Shown in pieces: positions 1 to 5,040 of a stretch of 5,040 bases of DNA (its first letter is position 1; every line of letters begins with the position of its first letter). The translations under genes were made by a program, and so were the position numbers. The notes beneath the pieces are model-generated. The model was given only the letters and a program-made list of their open reading frames with translations, made no database searches and had not been told where the DNA came from. This stretch comes from Bacteroidota bacterium. GTDB lineage: Bacteria; Bacteroidota; Bacteroidia; B-17B0; Aurantibacillaceae. The DNA lies in assembly GCA_947449125.1 (NCBI GenBank), contig CANFQR010000151.1, positions 1 through 5,040 on the forward strand. The letters are read 5' to 3'.

Positions 1-910
1 AGGGATAAAATAATTTTCCGAAAATGTAATCTAAAGAAAAGCCTGGGTATATTTTACCAAGACCATAATTTATTAAAGCAATTAAGGCAATAAATCCAAT
101 AAGCATGGCAATTACATTAATGGCAATTTTCATTCCATCCGATGCGGCATGCGAAATGGCATCTATTAGATTAGTATGTTCTTTTTTTATTTCGAGTTTA
201 ACTTTTCCTTTTGTAACCGGCTCTTCGGTTTCAGGGAAAATAATTTTTGAAATTACGATTGCAGCCGGAGCAGCCATTAGGCTGGCAGTTAAGAGATATT
301 CAGCTTTGGCGCCCATATTAACATAAACAATTAAAATTCCGCCAGCAATGCACGCCATGCTCCCTGCCATAGATGATAATAACTCGCTTTTTGTCATTGA
401 GGCTAAATATGGACGAATCATAACTTGTGCTTCAACCTGACCAACAAAAGCGCTTGCCACATTACTTAATGCCTCTGCACCACTTGCTCTCATTACAAAA
501 TTCATAACACGTGCAATTAAAGCAACCAAACGTTGCATAATTCCAAAATGATATAAAATGCCAACAATTACACAAACCAAAATTATTGTTGCAGTAACAC
601 TGAATGCAAAAACAAAGGTATGTGGTGCACCATAAGCTGCCGATGTACCGTCGTGTTTATCAATCATTACGCCTCCGTATACAAAAGCTGCTCCCTGAGT
701 TGCAAACTGTTCAATTTTTGCCATTCCTCTCCCCAGAATTTCAAAAAAATGAGTAATAAAAGGAACTTTGAGCACTAAAATGGCTATTAGAATTTGTAAA
801 GCTAAACCACTTAAAACCAAACGTAAATTAATGGCTTTACGATTATTTGACATTAAAAAAGCTATACCAAAAATTACTAAAATACCTATTAAACCAATAA
901 ATCTGTCCAT
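1..910 (-). CDS. CNT/NupC-family nucleoside transporter, C-terminus cut by window edge
   Basis: Inner-membrane symporter of the concentrative nucleoside transporter family, which takes up nucleosides with Na+ or H+. The frame is open from the ATG at 908-910 to the left edge, giving 303 residues with no stop. Seen: hydrophobic segments at about residues 3-20, 31-49 and 97-122; the stretch YHFGIMQRLVALIARVM (120-136); a helical-hairpin motif FVGQVEAQVMIRPYL (155-169) matching the family's GQTEAPL...RPYL signature; then SLMAAPAAIVISKIIFPETEE (210-230), the conserved block in which family members have MAAP and a Pro-Glu pair. Family members are about 400-430 residues, so roughly 100-120 C-terminal residues, including the NEFVAY-like motif, lie outside. 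It is oddly GQVEAQ where most members have GQTEAP. No Shine-Dalgarno precedes the start. Divergent from the secreted-protein gene on its right. Family assignment is sure; the substrate is not. Confidence 0.93.
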   Translation of the reverse strand, partial: MDRFIGLIGILVIFGIAFLMSNNRKAINLRLVLSGLALQILIAILVLKVPFITHFFEILGRGMAKIEQFATQGAAFVYGGVMIDKHDGTSAAYGAPHTFVFAFSVTATIILVCVIVGILYHFGIMQRLVALIARVMNFVMRASGAEALSNVASAFVGQVEAQVMIRPYLASMTKSELLSSMAGSMACIAGGILIVYVNMGAKAEYLLTASLMAAPAAIVISKIIFPETEEPVTKGKVKLEIKKEHTNLIDAISHAASDGMKIAINVIAMLIGFIALIALINYGLGKIYPGFSLDYIFGKLFYP

Positions 911-926
911 AACACTAAACTATGAT

Positions 927-957
927 TAAAAATACTAAAATATAACTTGTAACCAAA
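927..957 (-). promoter_or_regulatory. Candidate Bacteroidetes-type promoter for the nucleoside transporter
   Basis: On the minus strand TTTG (954-957) and TATTTTTA (927-934) are separated by 19 bases. This fits the Bacteroidetes primary sigma consensus (TTTG, about 19-21 bases, TAnnTTTG) in all but the last base. Transcription would begin about 10-15 bases before the ATG at 910, so the leader would be short. AT-rich sequence makes chance matches common, so this is tentative. Confidence 0.35.
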
Positions 958-983
958 GTCATTTTAAAAGTTATGATTTTAAA

Positions 984-991
984 AAGGAGGT
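984..991 (+). promoter_or_regulatory. Strong Shine-Dalgarno sequence before the secreted-protein gene
   Basis: AAGGAGGT at 984-991 ends 4 bases before the ATG at 996. It is a full-length complement to the 16S rRNA tail and fixes the start of the gene. It is unusual here: no other start in the window has a recognisable Shine-Dalgarno, and Bacteroidetes genes in general rarely use one. Confidence 0.8.
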
Positions 992-995
992 AATT

Positions 996-1847
996 ATGTT
1001 TTATAAAGTTTTGGTTTGCTTAGTAGCAATAAATTTAAACATCTCAGCAAAACATCAACGAATTTATTTACAGCATGCCTTAAATTTTAAGTTAGTGAAA
1101 GCCACAGCAGTAAGCCTGGGTGGGTATCAAGGATTTTGCGTTAATGTTAATTTAAAAAATTTAAGCAATGATTCACTAATAGTAATTTTGGAGGCTGGCC
1201 GTCGATTAAATTCCTTAGATGAAAAAACGCAAGACGTATTAATTACACGTCAGGAGATTATTGCTTTAAAAAAAGCAGAAAATAAATCGGTTAAAGCAAA
1301 AGGTTATTGTTGTCAGGCGTCTAATTATGCTCCTTTTATTGGTGCGCAATATGATATTAATAAGTTGGCAGATGCTAATTTGGTAATGTTAGCCAGGTAT
1401 CTTAATGAAAATACTTTTGAAAAACAAGCAGAGCAACATGCAGTTTGGGCCTTGAGTGATAACAAATCCTCAGCTCAAATTACCTCGGTTAATGATTCGC
1501 TAATAATGCCATTAAAAAAAATGGTTTGTGCCTTAAAAGGAGAAGTATTGCCTTGGTATTCAATTGTATCAGGTACCTATGTTTTTAGAAATGGTGTAAT
1601 GATAACTACTCCTCTATATTTAAGAGGGAATTTAGAGTATGCTATTGATGAAGATAGTTATACTACCATGCACATTTTAAACGCAAAAGGAATTGAAGTT
1701 GGCAAGATAGATAGCAAATGGCTATTGGCAGGAAAAAATCAAAACTATGTACTAAATATTCCTATAAAAAATTTAAATAAAGGAAAATACATGGTAGAGT
1801 TAAAAACTGTACAAAAGCAATTAGCAATTAAAGAATTTGAAATTTAA
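996..1847 (+). CDS. Secreted protein of unknown function
   Basis: A 283-residue protein that I cannot assign to a named family. Residues 1-18 form a signal peptide (hydrophobic KVLVCLVAINLNISA, likely cut after Ala18), so the product should be exported. Residues 45-156 look like one domain: beta-rich text with CVNVNLKNLSNDSLIVILEAG (48-68), a pattern of conserved-looking residues at TQDVLITRQ (78-86), GYCCQASNYAP (103-113) and QHAVWALSDN (147-156). The last of these recalls the Q-x-A-V/I-W segment of some surface-adhesin domains, but that likeness is weak. Residues about 205-283 look like a small beta-sandwich ending in NKGKYMVELK (261-270) and resemble Ig-like/FlgD-type C-terminal repeats; no clear type IX secretion tail is seen. 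Cysteines at 48, 105, 106 and 178 could pair in the periplasm. The start is fixed by a strong Shine-Dalgarno. It appears monocistronic, ending 10 bases from the convergent glyA stop. Confidence 0.8.
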   Translation: MFYKVLVCLVAINLNISAKHQRIYLQHALNFKLVKATAVSLGGYQGFCVNVNLKNLSNDSLIVILEAGRRLNSLDEKTQDVLITRQEIIALKKAENKSVKAKGYCCQASNYAPFIGAQYDINKLADANLVMLARYLNENTFEKQAEQHAVWALSDNKSSAQITSVNDSLIMPLKKMVCALKGEVLPWYSIVSGTYVFRNGVMITTPLYLRGNLEYAIDEDSYTTMHILNAKGIEVGKIDSKWLLAGKNQNYVLNIPIKNLNKGKYMVELKTVQKQLAIKEFEI

Positions 1848-1857
1848 ATGTTAATTA

Positions 1858-3135
1858 TTAAGATTTAAAAAGTGGGTATTTTACCATCATGGTATTTACT
1901 TTCTTTTTAATTTTTAATAATTCTTTTGAATTGTCTTTGTTTTTTAAAACGGCATCAATTAGTTCAACAATTTTAAGACAGTCTTTTTCTTTTAGGCCTC
2001 TTGTGGTAATTGCCGGAGAACCTATTCTGATGCCAGATGTAACAAAGGCAGATTTGTCGTCAAAAGGTACCATGTTTTTATTTACGGTTATATTAACTTG
2101 CTCAAGCGCGGCTAATGCCTCTTTACCGGTTAGATTTTTATTTCTAAGATCAATCAAAAACATATGATTGTCTGTTCCTTTGGATACAATATTGTAGCCA
2201 AGATCCATGAATCCTTTGGCCATTGCTTTTGCGTTTTTTACCACTTGAATACAATAGTGCATGTAGTCATCGGTAAGAGCTTCGCCGTATGCAACGGCTT
2301 TAGCCGCTATAACGTGTTCAAGCGGGCCTCCCTGAGTTCCAGGAAAAACCGCCATGTCTAAAATATTACTCATCATTTTAACTTCTCCTTTTGGAGTTTT
2401 TTCTCCAAATGGGTTTTCAAAGTCTTTCCCCATCATAATCATGCCACCTCTTGGTCCGCGCAATGTTTTATGAGTGGTTGTAGTAACAATGTGGCAATGT
2501 GGCAACGGATCATTTAAAATACCTTTTGCAATTAATCCGCTTGGATGAGAAATATCTCCCAGTAAAATTGCACCTACCGAGTCTGCAATTTTTCTTAATC
2601 GCTCATAGTCCCAATCTCGCGAATAAGCGCTTGCACCGCAAATTATCATTTTTGGTTTTTCATTTTTTGCAGTAGCTTCTAATTTATTGTAATTAATTAA
2701 GCCTGTTTCTTTTTCTACACCGTAAAAGGTTGGTCTAAATAATTTCCCCGAATAATTAACTGCAGCGCCGTGTGTTAAATGTCCGCCATGGGATAGGTCA
2801 AGACCTAAAATAGTATCACCGGGTTTTAAACAAGCCAGCATAACCGCCGAATTTGCTTGAGCACCTGAGTGTGGCTGAACATTAACCCATGCTGCGCCAA
2901 ATAATTGTTTTGCTCTATCAATTGCCAATTGTTCAACTTTGTCAACTACTTCACATCCCCCATAGTAACGTTTAAATGGCAAACCCTCAGCATATTTATT
3001 GGTTAAAACACTTCCCATTGCCTGCATAACCTGGTTGCTGACATAATTTTCGCTTGCAATAAGTTCAATACCTGTTGTTTGACGGTGTAATTCTTCTTTG
3101 ATTAATTTAAAGATAGTTGAATCTCTTTTTATCAT
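1858..3135 (-). CDS. glyA: Serine hydroxymethyltransferase
   Basis: Cytosolic PLP enzyme that interconverts serine plus tetrahydrofolate with glycine plus 5,10-methylenetetrahydrofolate, the main source of one-carbon units. The 425 residues are full length for the family. Seen: [12 protein letters not shown] (22-33), [17 protein letters not shown] (46-62) with the active-site tyrosines, QPHSGAQAN (87-95), [13 protein letters not shown] (193-205) with the Asp that holds the PLP ring nitrogen, [14 protein letters not shown] (218-231) with Lys223 as the Schiff-base lysine, [12 protein letters not shown] (263-274) and [14 protein letters not shown] (367-380) with the carboxylate-binding Arg370. 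The extra segment near residues 244-258 ([12 protein letters not shown]) and the DISHP variant are typical of Bacteroidetes enzymes. The ATG overlaps the stop of the upstream membrane-protein gene as ATGA (3132-3135), so translation is probably coupled. No Shine-Dalgarno is present. The assignment is secure. Confidence 0.98.
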   Translation of the reverse strand: MIKRDSTIFKLIKEELHRQTTGIELIASENYVSNQVMQAMGSVLTNKYAEGLPFKRYYGGCEVVDKVEQLAIDRAKQLFGAAWVNVQPHSGAQANSAVMLACLKPGDTILGLDLSHGGHLTHGAAVNYSGKLFRPTFYGVEKETGLINYNKLEATAKNEKPKMIICGASAYSRDWDYERLRKIADSVGAILLGDISHPSGLIAKGILNDPLPHCHIVTTTTHKTLRGPRGGMIMMGKDFENPFGEKTPKGEVKMMSNILDMAVFPGTQGGPLEHVIAAKAVAYGEALTDDYMHYCIQVVKNAKAMAKGFMDLGYNIVSKGTDNHMFLIDLRNKNLTGKEALAALEQVNITVNKNMVPFDDKSAFVTSGIRIGSPAITTRGLKEKDCLKIVELIDAVLKNKDNSKELLKIKKKVNTMMVKYPLFKS

Positions 3136-3602
3136 GATTTATTTGGTTTTGTGTTTAGTTTTTCTGACGCTAATAAAATTAAGCAAATTATTGGTGATTG
3201 CGCAATTCCTAGTAACCAACGGCTAATTGTATATTCATCGTCCTGAAATCGTTTATTAATAAAATAACCATATATCATAGAAACTGCGGCCAAAATTAGT
3301 AAAAGGATATAGGAATAGGTAAGAATTTTTAATAAAATTTTTTGCTCGCTAATTTTTTTTAAGCACAATAAGTTTAATGCGTAAAATAAACCAACCCAAA
3401 ATAAGGTTAACAAATATTTAGAAAAATAAAGTGTTTTGTATGAAAACAGTTTGAAAAATGTCATTATCGAAGACATTGGTAAATCAGTATGTCCGTAATA
3501 TTTTTGGTACATTATATTATTTAAGTTTACAAAAAAATACTCCCTAAAATAACCTAAGCAACCAAATAGAATTGTGAAAATTATTAGTTTATAAATTTTC
3601 AT
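3132..3602 (-). CDS. Exosortase-associated small membrane protein (XrtX/XrtF-associated type)
   Basis: A 156-residue integral membrane protein with four likely transmembrane segments at about residues 4-18, 62-80, 92-114 and 128-147 and a basic tail. Notable blocks are [10 protein letters not shown] (20-29), the stretch [17 protein letters not shown] (53-69), and [11 protein letters not shown] (127-137) before the last helix. Exosortases of Flavobacteriia and Cytophagia are usually followed by one small multi-pass protein of this size. The REYFFVN and SRWLLG-QSP text seems closer to what I recall of XrtX-associated proteins than to the XrtF-associated family, which has an FYDP motif absent here. 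Its role is unknown; it may assist the exosortase or handle its product. It starts 12 bases after the exosortase stop and overlaps glyA by four bases, so it belongs to the same transcript. The family call rests on size, topology and position as much as on motifs. Confidence 0.72.
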   Translation of the reverse strand: MKIYKLIIFTILFGCLGYFREYFFVNLNNIMYQKYYGHTDLPMSSIMTFFKLFSYKTLYFSKYLLTLFWVGLFYALNLLCLKKISEQKILLKILTYSYILLLILAAVSMIYGYFINKRFQDDEYTISRWLLGIAQSPIICLILLASEKLNTKPNKS

Positions 3603-3614
3603 ATCGTAGTTTAA

Positions 3615-4136
3615 TTATTTATGTGAAAATTTATTAACCCAAATTACCCATAAAAGAAAAATGAATAAATAAATTAAAAAAGTAAACGTATACGTATGAT
3701 TAAAATTTAAAGCTTGAGGATAGAATTTTGCAATTAGAACCAAAGCTGTTACCCTTAAAATATTTAAAACATGAATAGCAATAATGCCTGATGGAATATA
3801 CCAAAGTTTAGTTTTTATTTTACCCGGATAAGCAATAATGAATACCGAGAATAATGAGAAAAGTGTAATAGCATTACAGTTTGAACCAATCCAAACACCG
3901 CTGGAACCATCTATTCCAATAACCTGGTAGTCGTGATCTTGAAGTACTTTAAAGGTGGAGTACCCCTTTTTTTTCAATATAAAATCTACAATCTCAATAA
4001 TGCTTCCAATAAATTTTTGATCGTAAAATGTATATCTTTTTACTATAAATTGATAAATGAGATATAAAAAAAAATAGAGGAAGGAAGCTATTAAAATAAA
4101 TCTTAAAAAGGCGTTTGATTTAAATAATGCCTTCAT
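3615..4136 (-). CDS. Exosortase family protein (XrtF/XrtX type)
   Basis: Membrane-embedded cysteine protease/transpeptidase that recognises a C-terminal sorting signal on exported proteins, cuts it, and is thought to join the protein to a surface component. The 173 residues fit the short single-domain exosortases of Bacteroidetes. Transmembrane segments lie at about residues 10-31, 88-104, 111-137 and 149-168. The catalytic set is visible: Cys87 in GVWIGSNCNAITLF (80-93), Arg128 in LNILRVTAL (124-132) and His147 in LNFNHTYTFTF (143-153). The text between, AYPGKIKTKLWYIPSGIIAIH (102-122), and the ending LLWVIWVNKFSHK are typical of XrtF; XrtX proteins are very similar, so the subtype is left open. 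It starts with ATG, without a Shine-Dalgarno, 16 bases after the stop of the gene for its probable substrate and 12 bases before the accessory gene. The catalytic residues imply an active enzyme. Confidence 0.92.
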   Translation of the reverse strand: MKALFKSNAFLRFILIASFLYFFLYLIYQFIVKRYTFYDQKFIGSIIEIVDFILKKKGYSTFKVLQDHDYQVIGIDGSSGVWIGSNCNAITLFSLFSVFIIAYPGKIKTKLWYIPSGIIAIHVLNILRVTALVLIAKFYPQALNFNHTYTFTFLIYLFIFLLWVIWVNKFSHK

Positions 4137-4138
4137 AG

Positions 4139-4153
4139 AACAATAATATTGTT
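4139..4153. repeat. 15-base perfect palindrome in front of the exosortase start
   Basis: AACAATA A TATTGTT is a perfect inverted repeat with 7-base arms and a single central base. It fills nearly all of the 16-base gap between the substrate stop codon and the exosortase ATG. As DNA it could be a binding site for a dimeric regulator. As RNA it would make at best a weak AT-rich hairpin, since a one-base loop is not possible without opening the stem. Chance occurrence in AT-rich sequence is possible. Confidence 0.4.
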
Positions 4154-4371
4154 TAGTTTATTGATTTTTGTTTATGGCGAGCTGATACTATTTTCTTAAC
4201 ACCATAAGCAGCGCCTGCAACAATTAAGAAGGTTACCCCGCCATCAACAGGTACGCATGGTGGTGGCCAACATCCCGGCGAGCCACCAGGAGGTGGTGGA
4301 GGTACAGAAAAAATTTTTGCAATACCTAACAGAAAAAATAAAAATACGAGCGAATACTTAGTTAATCTCAT
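4153..4371 (-). CDS. Small exported protein with PID-CTERM-like exosortase sorting signal
   Basis: A 72-residue protein and probable substrate of the adjacent exosortase. Seen in order: a signal peptide with basic start and long hydrophobic core (MRLTKYSLVFLFFLLGIAKIFS, 1-22); a Pro/Gly-rich stretch with two cysteines (VPPPPPGGSPGCWPPPCV, 23-40); the motif PVDGG (41-45); a hydrophobic segment TFLIVAGAAYGV (47-58); and a basic end with KK, Arg, His and Lys (59-69). Motif, membrane segment and positive cluster form the tripartite plan of PEP-CTERM-like tails, and P-I/V-D-G-G with AAYG-KK matches the PID-CTERM variant seen in Bacteroidetes. The frame can be extended to a TTG at 4410, but the extra 13 residues would precede a complete signal peptide, so the ATG at 4369-4371 is chosen. 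It heads the exosortase operon. The gene is locally GC-rich because of its Pro and Gly codons. The sorting role is inferred from motif and location. Confidence 0.85.
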   Translation of the reverse strand: MRLTKYSLVFLFFLLGIAKIFSVPPPPPGGSPGCWPPPCVPVDGGVTFLIVAGAAYGVKKIVSARHKQKSIN

Positions 4372-4380
4372 TCTAAGATT

Positions 4381-4411
4381 TAAAAGTACAAAAAAATATA
4401 AATCAAACAAG
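4381..4411 (-). promoter_or_regulatory. Candidate promoter of the exosortase-glyA operon
   Basis: On the minus strand CTTG (4408-4411) and TACTTTTA (4381-4388) are 19 bases apart, an imperfect match to the Bacteroidetes TTTG / TAnnTTTG pair with one mismatch in each box. The start of transcription would fall only a few bases before the ATG at 4371, giving an almost leaderless message. The whole divergent region is just 80 bases, so some promoter must lie here, but this exact placement is weak. Confidence 0.25.
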
Positions 4412-4428
4412 ATTAATCATTAAAACTT

Positions 4429-4436
4429 TATATTTG
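4429..4436 (+). promoter_or_regulatory. Candidate -7 promoter element for the polysaccharide copolymerase gene
   Basis: TATATTTG matches the Bacteroidetes TAnnTTTG box perfectly and lies 15 bases before the GTG start at 4452. No convincing TTTG box is found 19-21 bases upstream. It would fire away from the exosortase operon, whose promoter must share the same 80-base gap. Confidence 0.4.
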
Positions 4437-4451
4437 TTAAATAAATAAAAA

Positions 4452-5040
4452 GTGGCTACTAATCCAACAAATACTAAAAAACAAGCGATTATTTCGCAAA
4501 AAGATTTGAATCTTTTATTACGCATCATAAAAAATAATTGGTGGGTTTTTTTTGTTGTGCTACCTGTTTTTTATGGGGTTGGAACTTTTTATGTTTTTAG
4601 ATTAACCTCCGTATACGAGTCTCAAACAACAATTTTATTAAAAACAAACGATCAATATTATCAAAATAATGTTTTAAGCGATCAAAATTTTTACTCCTAC
4701 AGTTCATATGTAGATAATTTAAATGAGCAACGAATTATACAATCATACGATTTAGCTCGACAAGTGGTTGATAAGTTAATCGATAAAATACAAACTTCAT
4801 ATTTTATTGTTGGAAAAGTAAGAACCACCGAGCAATTTAAGGGTACACCATTTAAAATAACTGTTAATTCTTTAAATCCAGATTATTTCGAAAAAATTTT
4901 TGATTTTAAAATTATTGATTTTGATAATTACGAATTGTTTTTCGAAAAAAATGGGGTTAAGCAAACAAAAAAAGGTAAGTTCGGCCAAGACCTTGTTGAT
5001 TTAGAAATGAGTTTAAGAATAGACAGAGAAGGTTTTTTTA
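4452..5040 (+). CDS. Wzz/Wzc-type exopolysaccharide copolymerase, N-terminal part, cut by window edge
   Basis: The first 196 residues of an inner-membrane protein that controls polysaccharide chain length and export. Seen: a short polar cytoplasmic start; KDLNLLLRIIKNNWWVF (17-33), typical of the beginning of Wzz domains; a transmembrane helix at about 30-50; then SVYESQTTILLKTND (53-67), the Y-E-S/A-x-T/A-x-I/L-L pattern with which the periplasmic part of this family begins; and NEQRIIQSYDLARQVVDKL (91-109), matching the usual N-E-x-x-I/L-x-S-x-x-L/V segment. The remainder is periplasmic. In Bacteroidetes such proteins are often about 750-800 residues and end in a cytoplasmic tyrosine-kinase domain, but that end is not in the window, so kinase activity cannot be judged. 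An in-frame TAA at 4446-4448 forces the start to GTG at 4452; no in-frame ATG occurs until residue 186. No Shine-Dalgarno, only an A-rich leader. It is divergent from the exosortase operon. Confidence 0.88.
   Translation, partial: MATNPTNTKKQAIISQKDLNLLLRIIKNNWWVFFVVLPVFYGVGTFYVFRLTSVYESQTTILLKTNDQYYQNNVLSDQNFYSYSSYVDNLNEQRIIQSYDLARQVVDKLIDKIQTSYFIVGKVRTTEQFKGTPFKITVNSLNPDYFEKIFDFKIIDFDNYELFFEKNGVKQTKKGKFGQDLVDLEMSLRIDREGFF

Noticed and set aside
105..326. Open frame of 73 codons on the plus strand
   Set aside because: It lies wholly antisense to the nucleoside transporter, whose minus-strand frame matches a known family; the plus-strand product has no recognisable feature.
961..984. Two copies of ATTTTAAAA, 15 bases apart, as an operator
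   Set aside because: Low-complexity A/T words in an AT-rich intergenic region; too likely by chance to call a site.
1608..1844. C-terminal domain of the secreted protein as a type IX secretion sorting domain
   Set aside because: The beta-sandwich feel and the G-K-Y-x-V-x-L segment are suggestive, but the conserved end motifs of type A or B tails are not clearly present.
1851..1861. Palindrome TTAATTATTAA between the convergent genes as a terminator
   Set aside because: Short, purely A/T, one-base loop and no GC stem; it would not form a stable terminator hairpin.
1889..2361. Two open frames (92 and 65 codons) on the plus strand
   Set aside because: Both are antisense shadows of glyA, a full-length and well-conserved enzyme gene.
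4258..4305. GGTGG/CCACC inverted repeats and local GC peak as a regulatory hairpin
   Set aside because: These bases encode the Pro- and Gly-rich stretch of the small exported protein; the CCA/CCT and GGT/GGC codons explain both the repeats and the GC content.
4372..4410. N-terminal extension of the small sorting-substrate gene to a TTG at 4410
   Set aside because: The extra 13 residues would sit before a complete signal peptide that starts at the internal ATG (4371), and the stretch overlaps the likely promoter region.

Overview
The window is AT-rich chromosomal DNA that reads as a member of the Bacteroidetes (Bacteroidota). The clues are a serine hydroxymethyltransferase with the insertion and sequence variants usual in that phylum, start sites mostly without Shine-Dalgarno sequences, promoter-like TTTG / TAnnTTTG pairs, and an exosortase of the XrtF/XrtX kind known from Flavobacteriia and Cytophagia. 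The genus cannot be told from the sequence. There are no RNA genes, insertion sequences, CRISPR arrays or long repeats, and no gene-free stretch longer than about 85 bases.

Layout. (1) Bases 1-910, minus strand: the N-terminal 303 residues of a concentrative (CNT/NupC) nucleoside transporter that runs off the left edge. (2) Bases 911-995: a short divergent intergenic region with a candidate promoter for the transporter and an unusually strong Shine-Dalgarno for the next gene. (3) Bases 996-1847, plus strand: a secreted protein of unknown function. (4) Bases 1858-4371, minus strand: a tight four-gene run, read from right to left: a 72-residue secreted protein with a PID-CTERM-like sorting tail, an exosortase, a small exosortase-associated membrane protein, and glyA. 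Gaps are 16 and 12 bases, then a 4-base ATGA overlap. (5) Bases 4372-4451: a divergent promoter region. (6) Bases 4452-5040, plus strand: the start of a Wzz/Wzc-type polysaccharide copolymerase, cut by the right edge.

The most interesting part is 3132-5040. The exosortase keeps its Cys/Arg/His catalytic residues. Directly upstream lies a tiny gene whose product has a signal peptide, a Pro/Gly/Cys stretch of about 20 residues, and a C-terminal PVDGG motif, hydrophobic segment and basic cluster: the tripartite plan of an exosortase sorting signal. A membrane accessory protein follows, and an exopolysaccharide chain-length/export gene starts divergently. Together they look like a dedicated enzyme-substrate-accessory system for surface export or anchoring, possibly coupled to exopolysaccharide. 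The functional link is inferred from layout and motifs. glyA and the nucleoside transporter are housekeeping genes, although glyA appears translationally coupled to the exosortase cluster.
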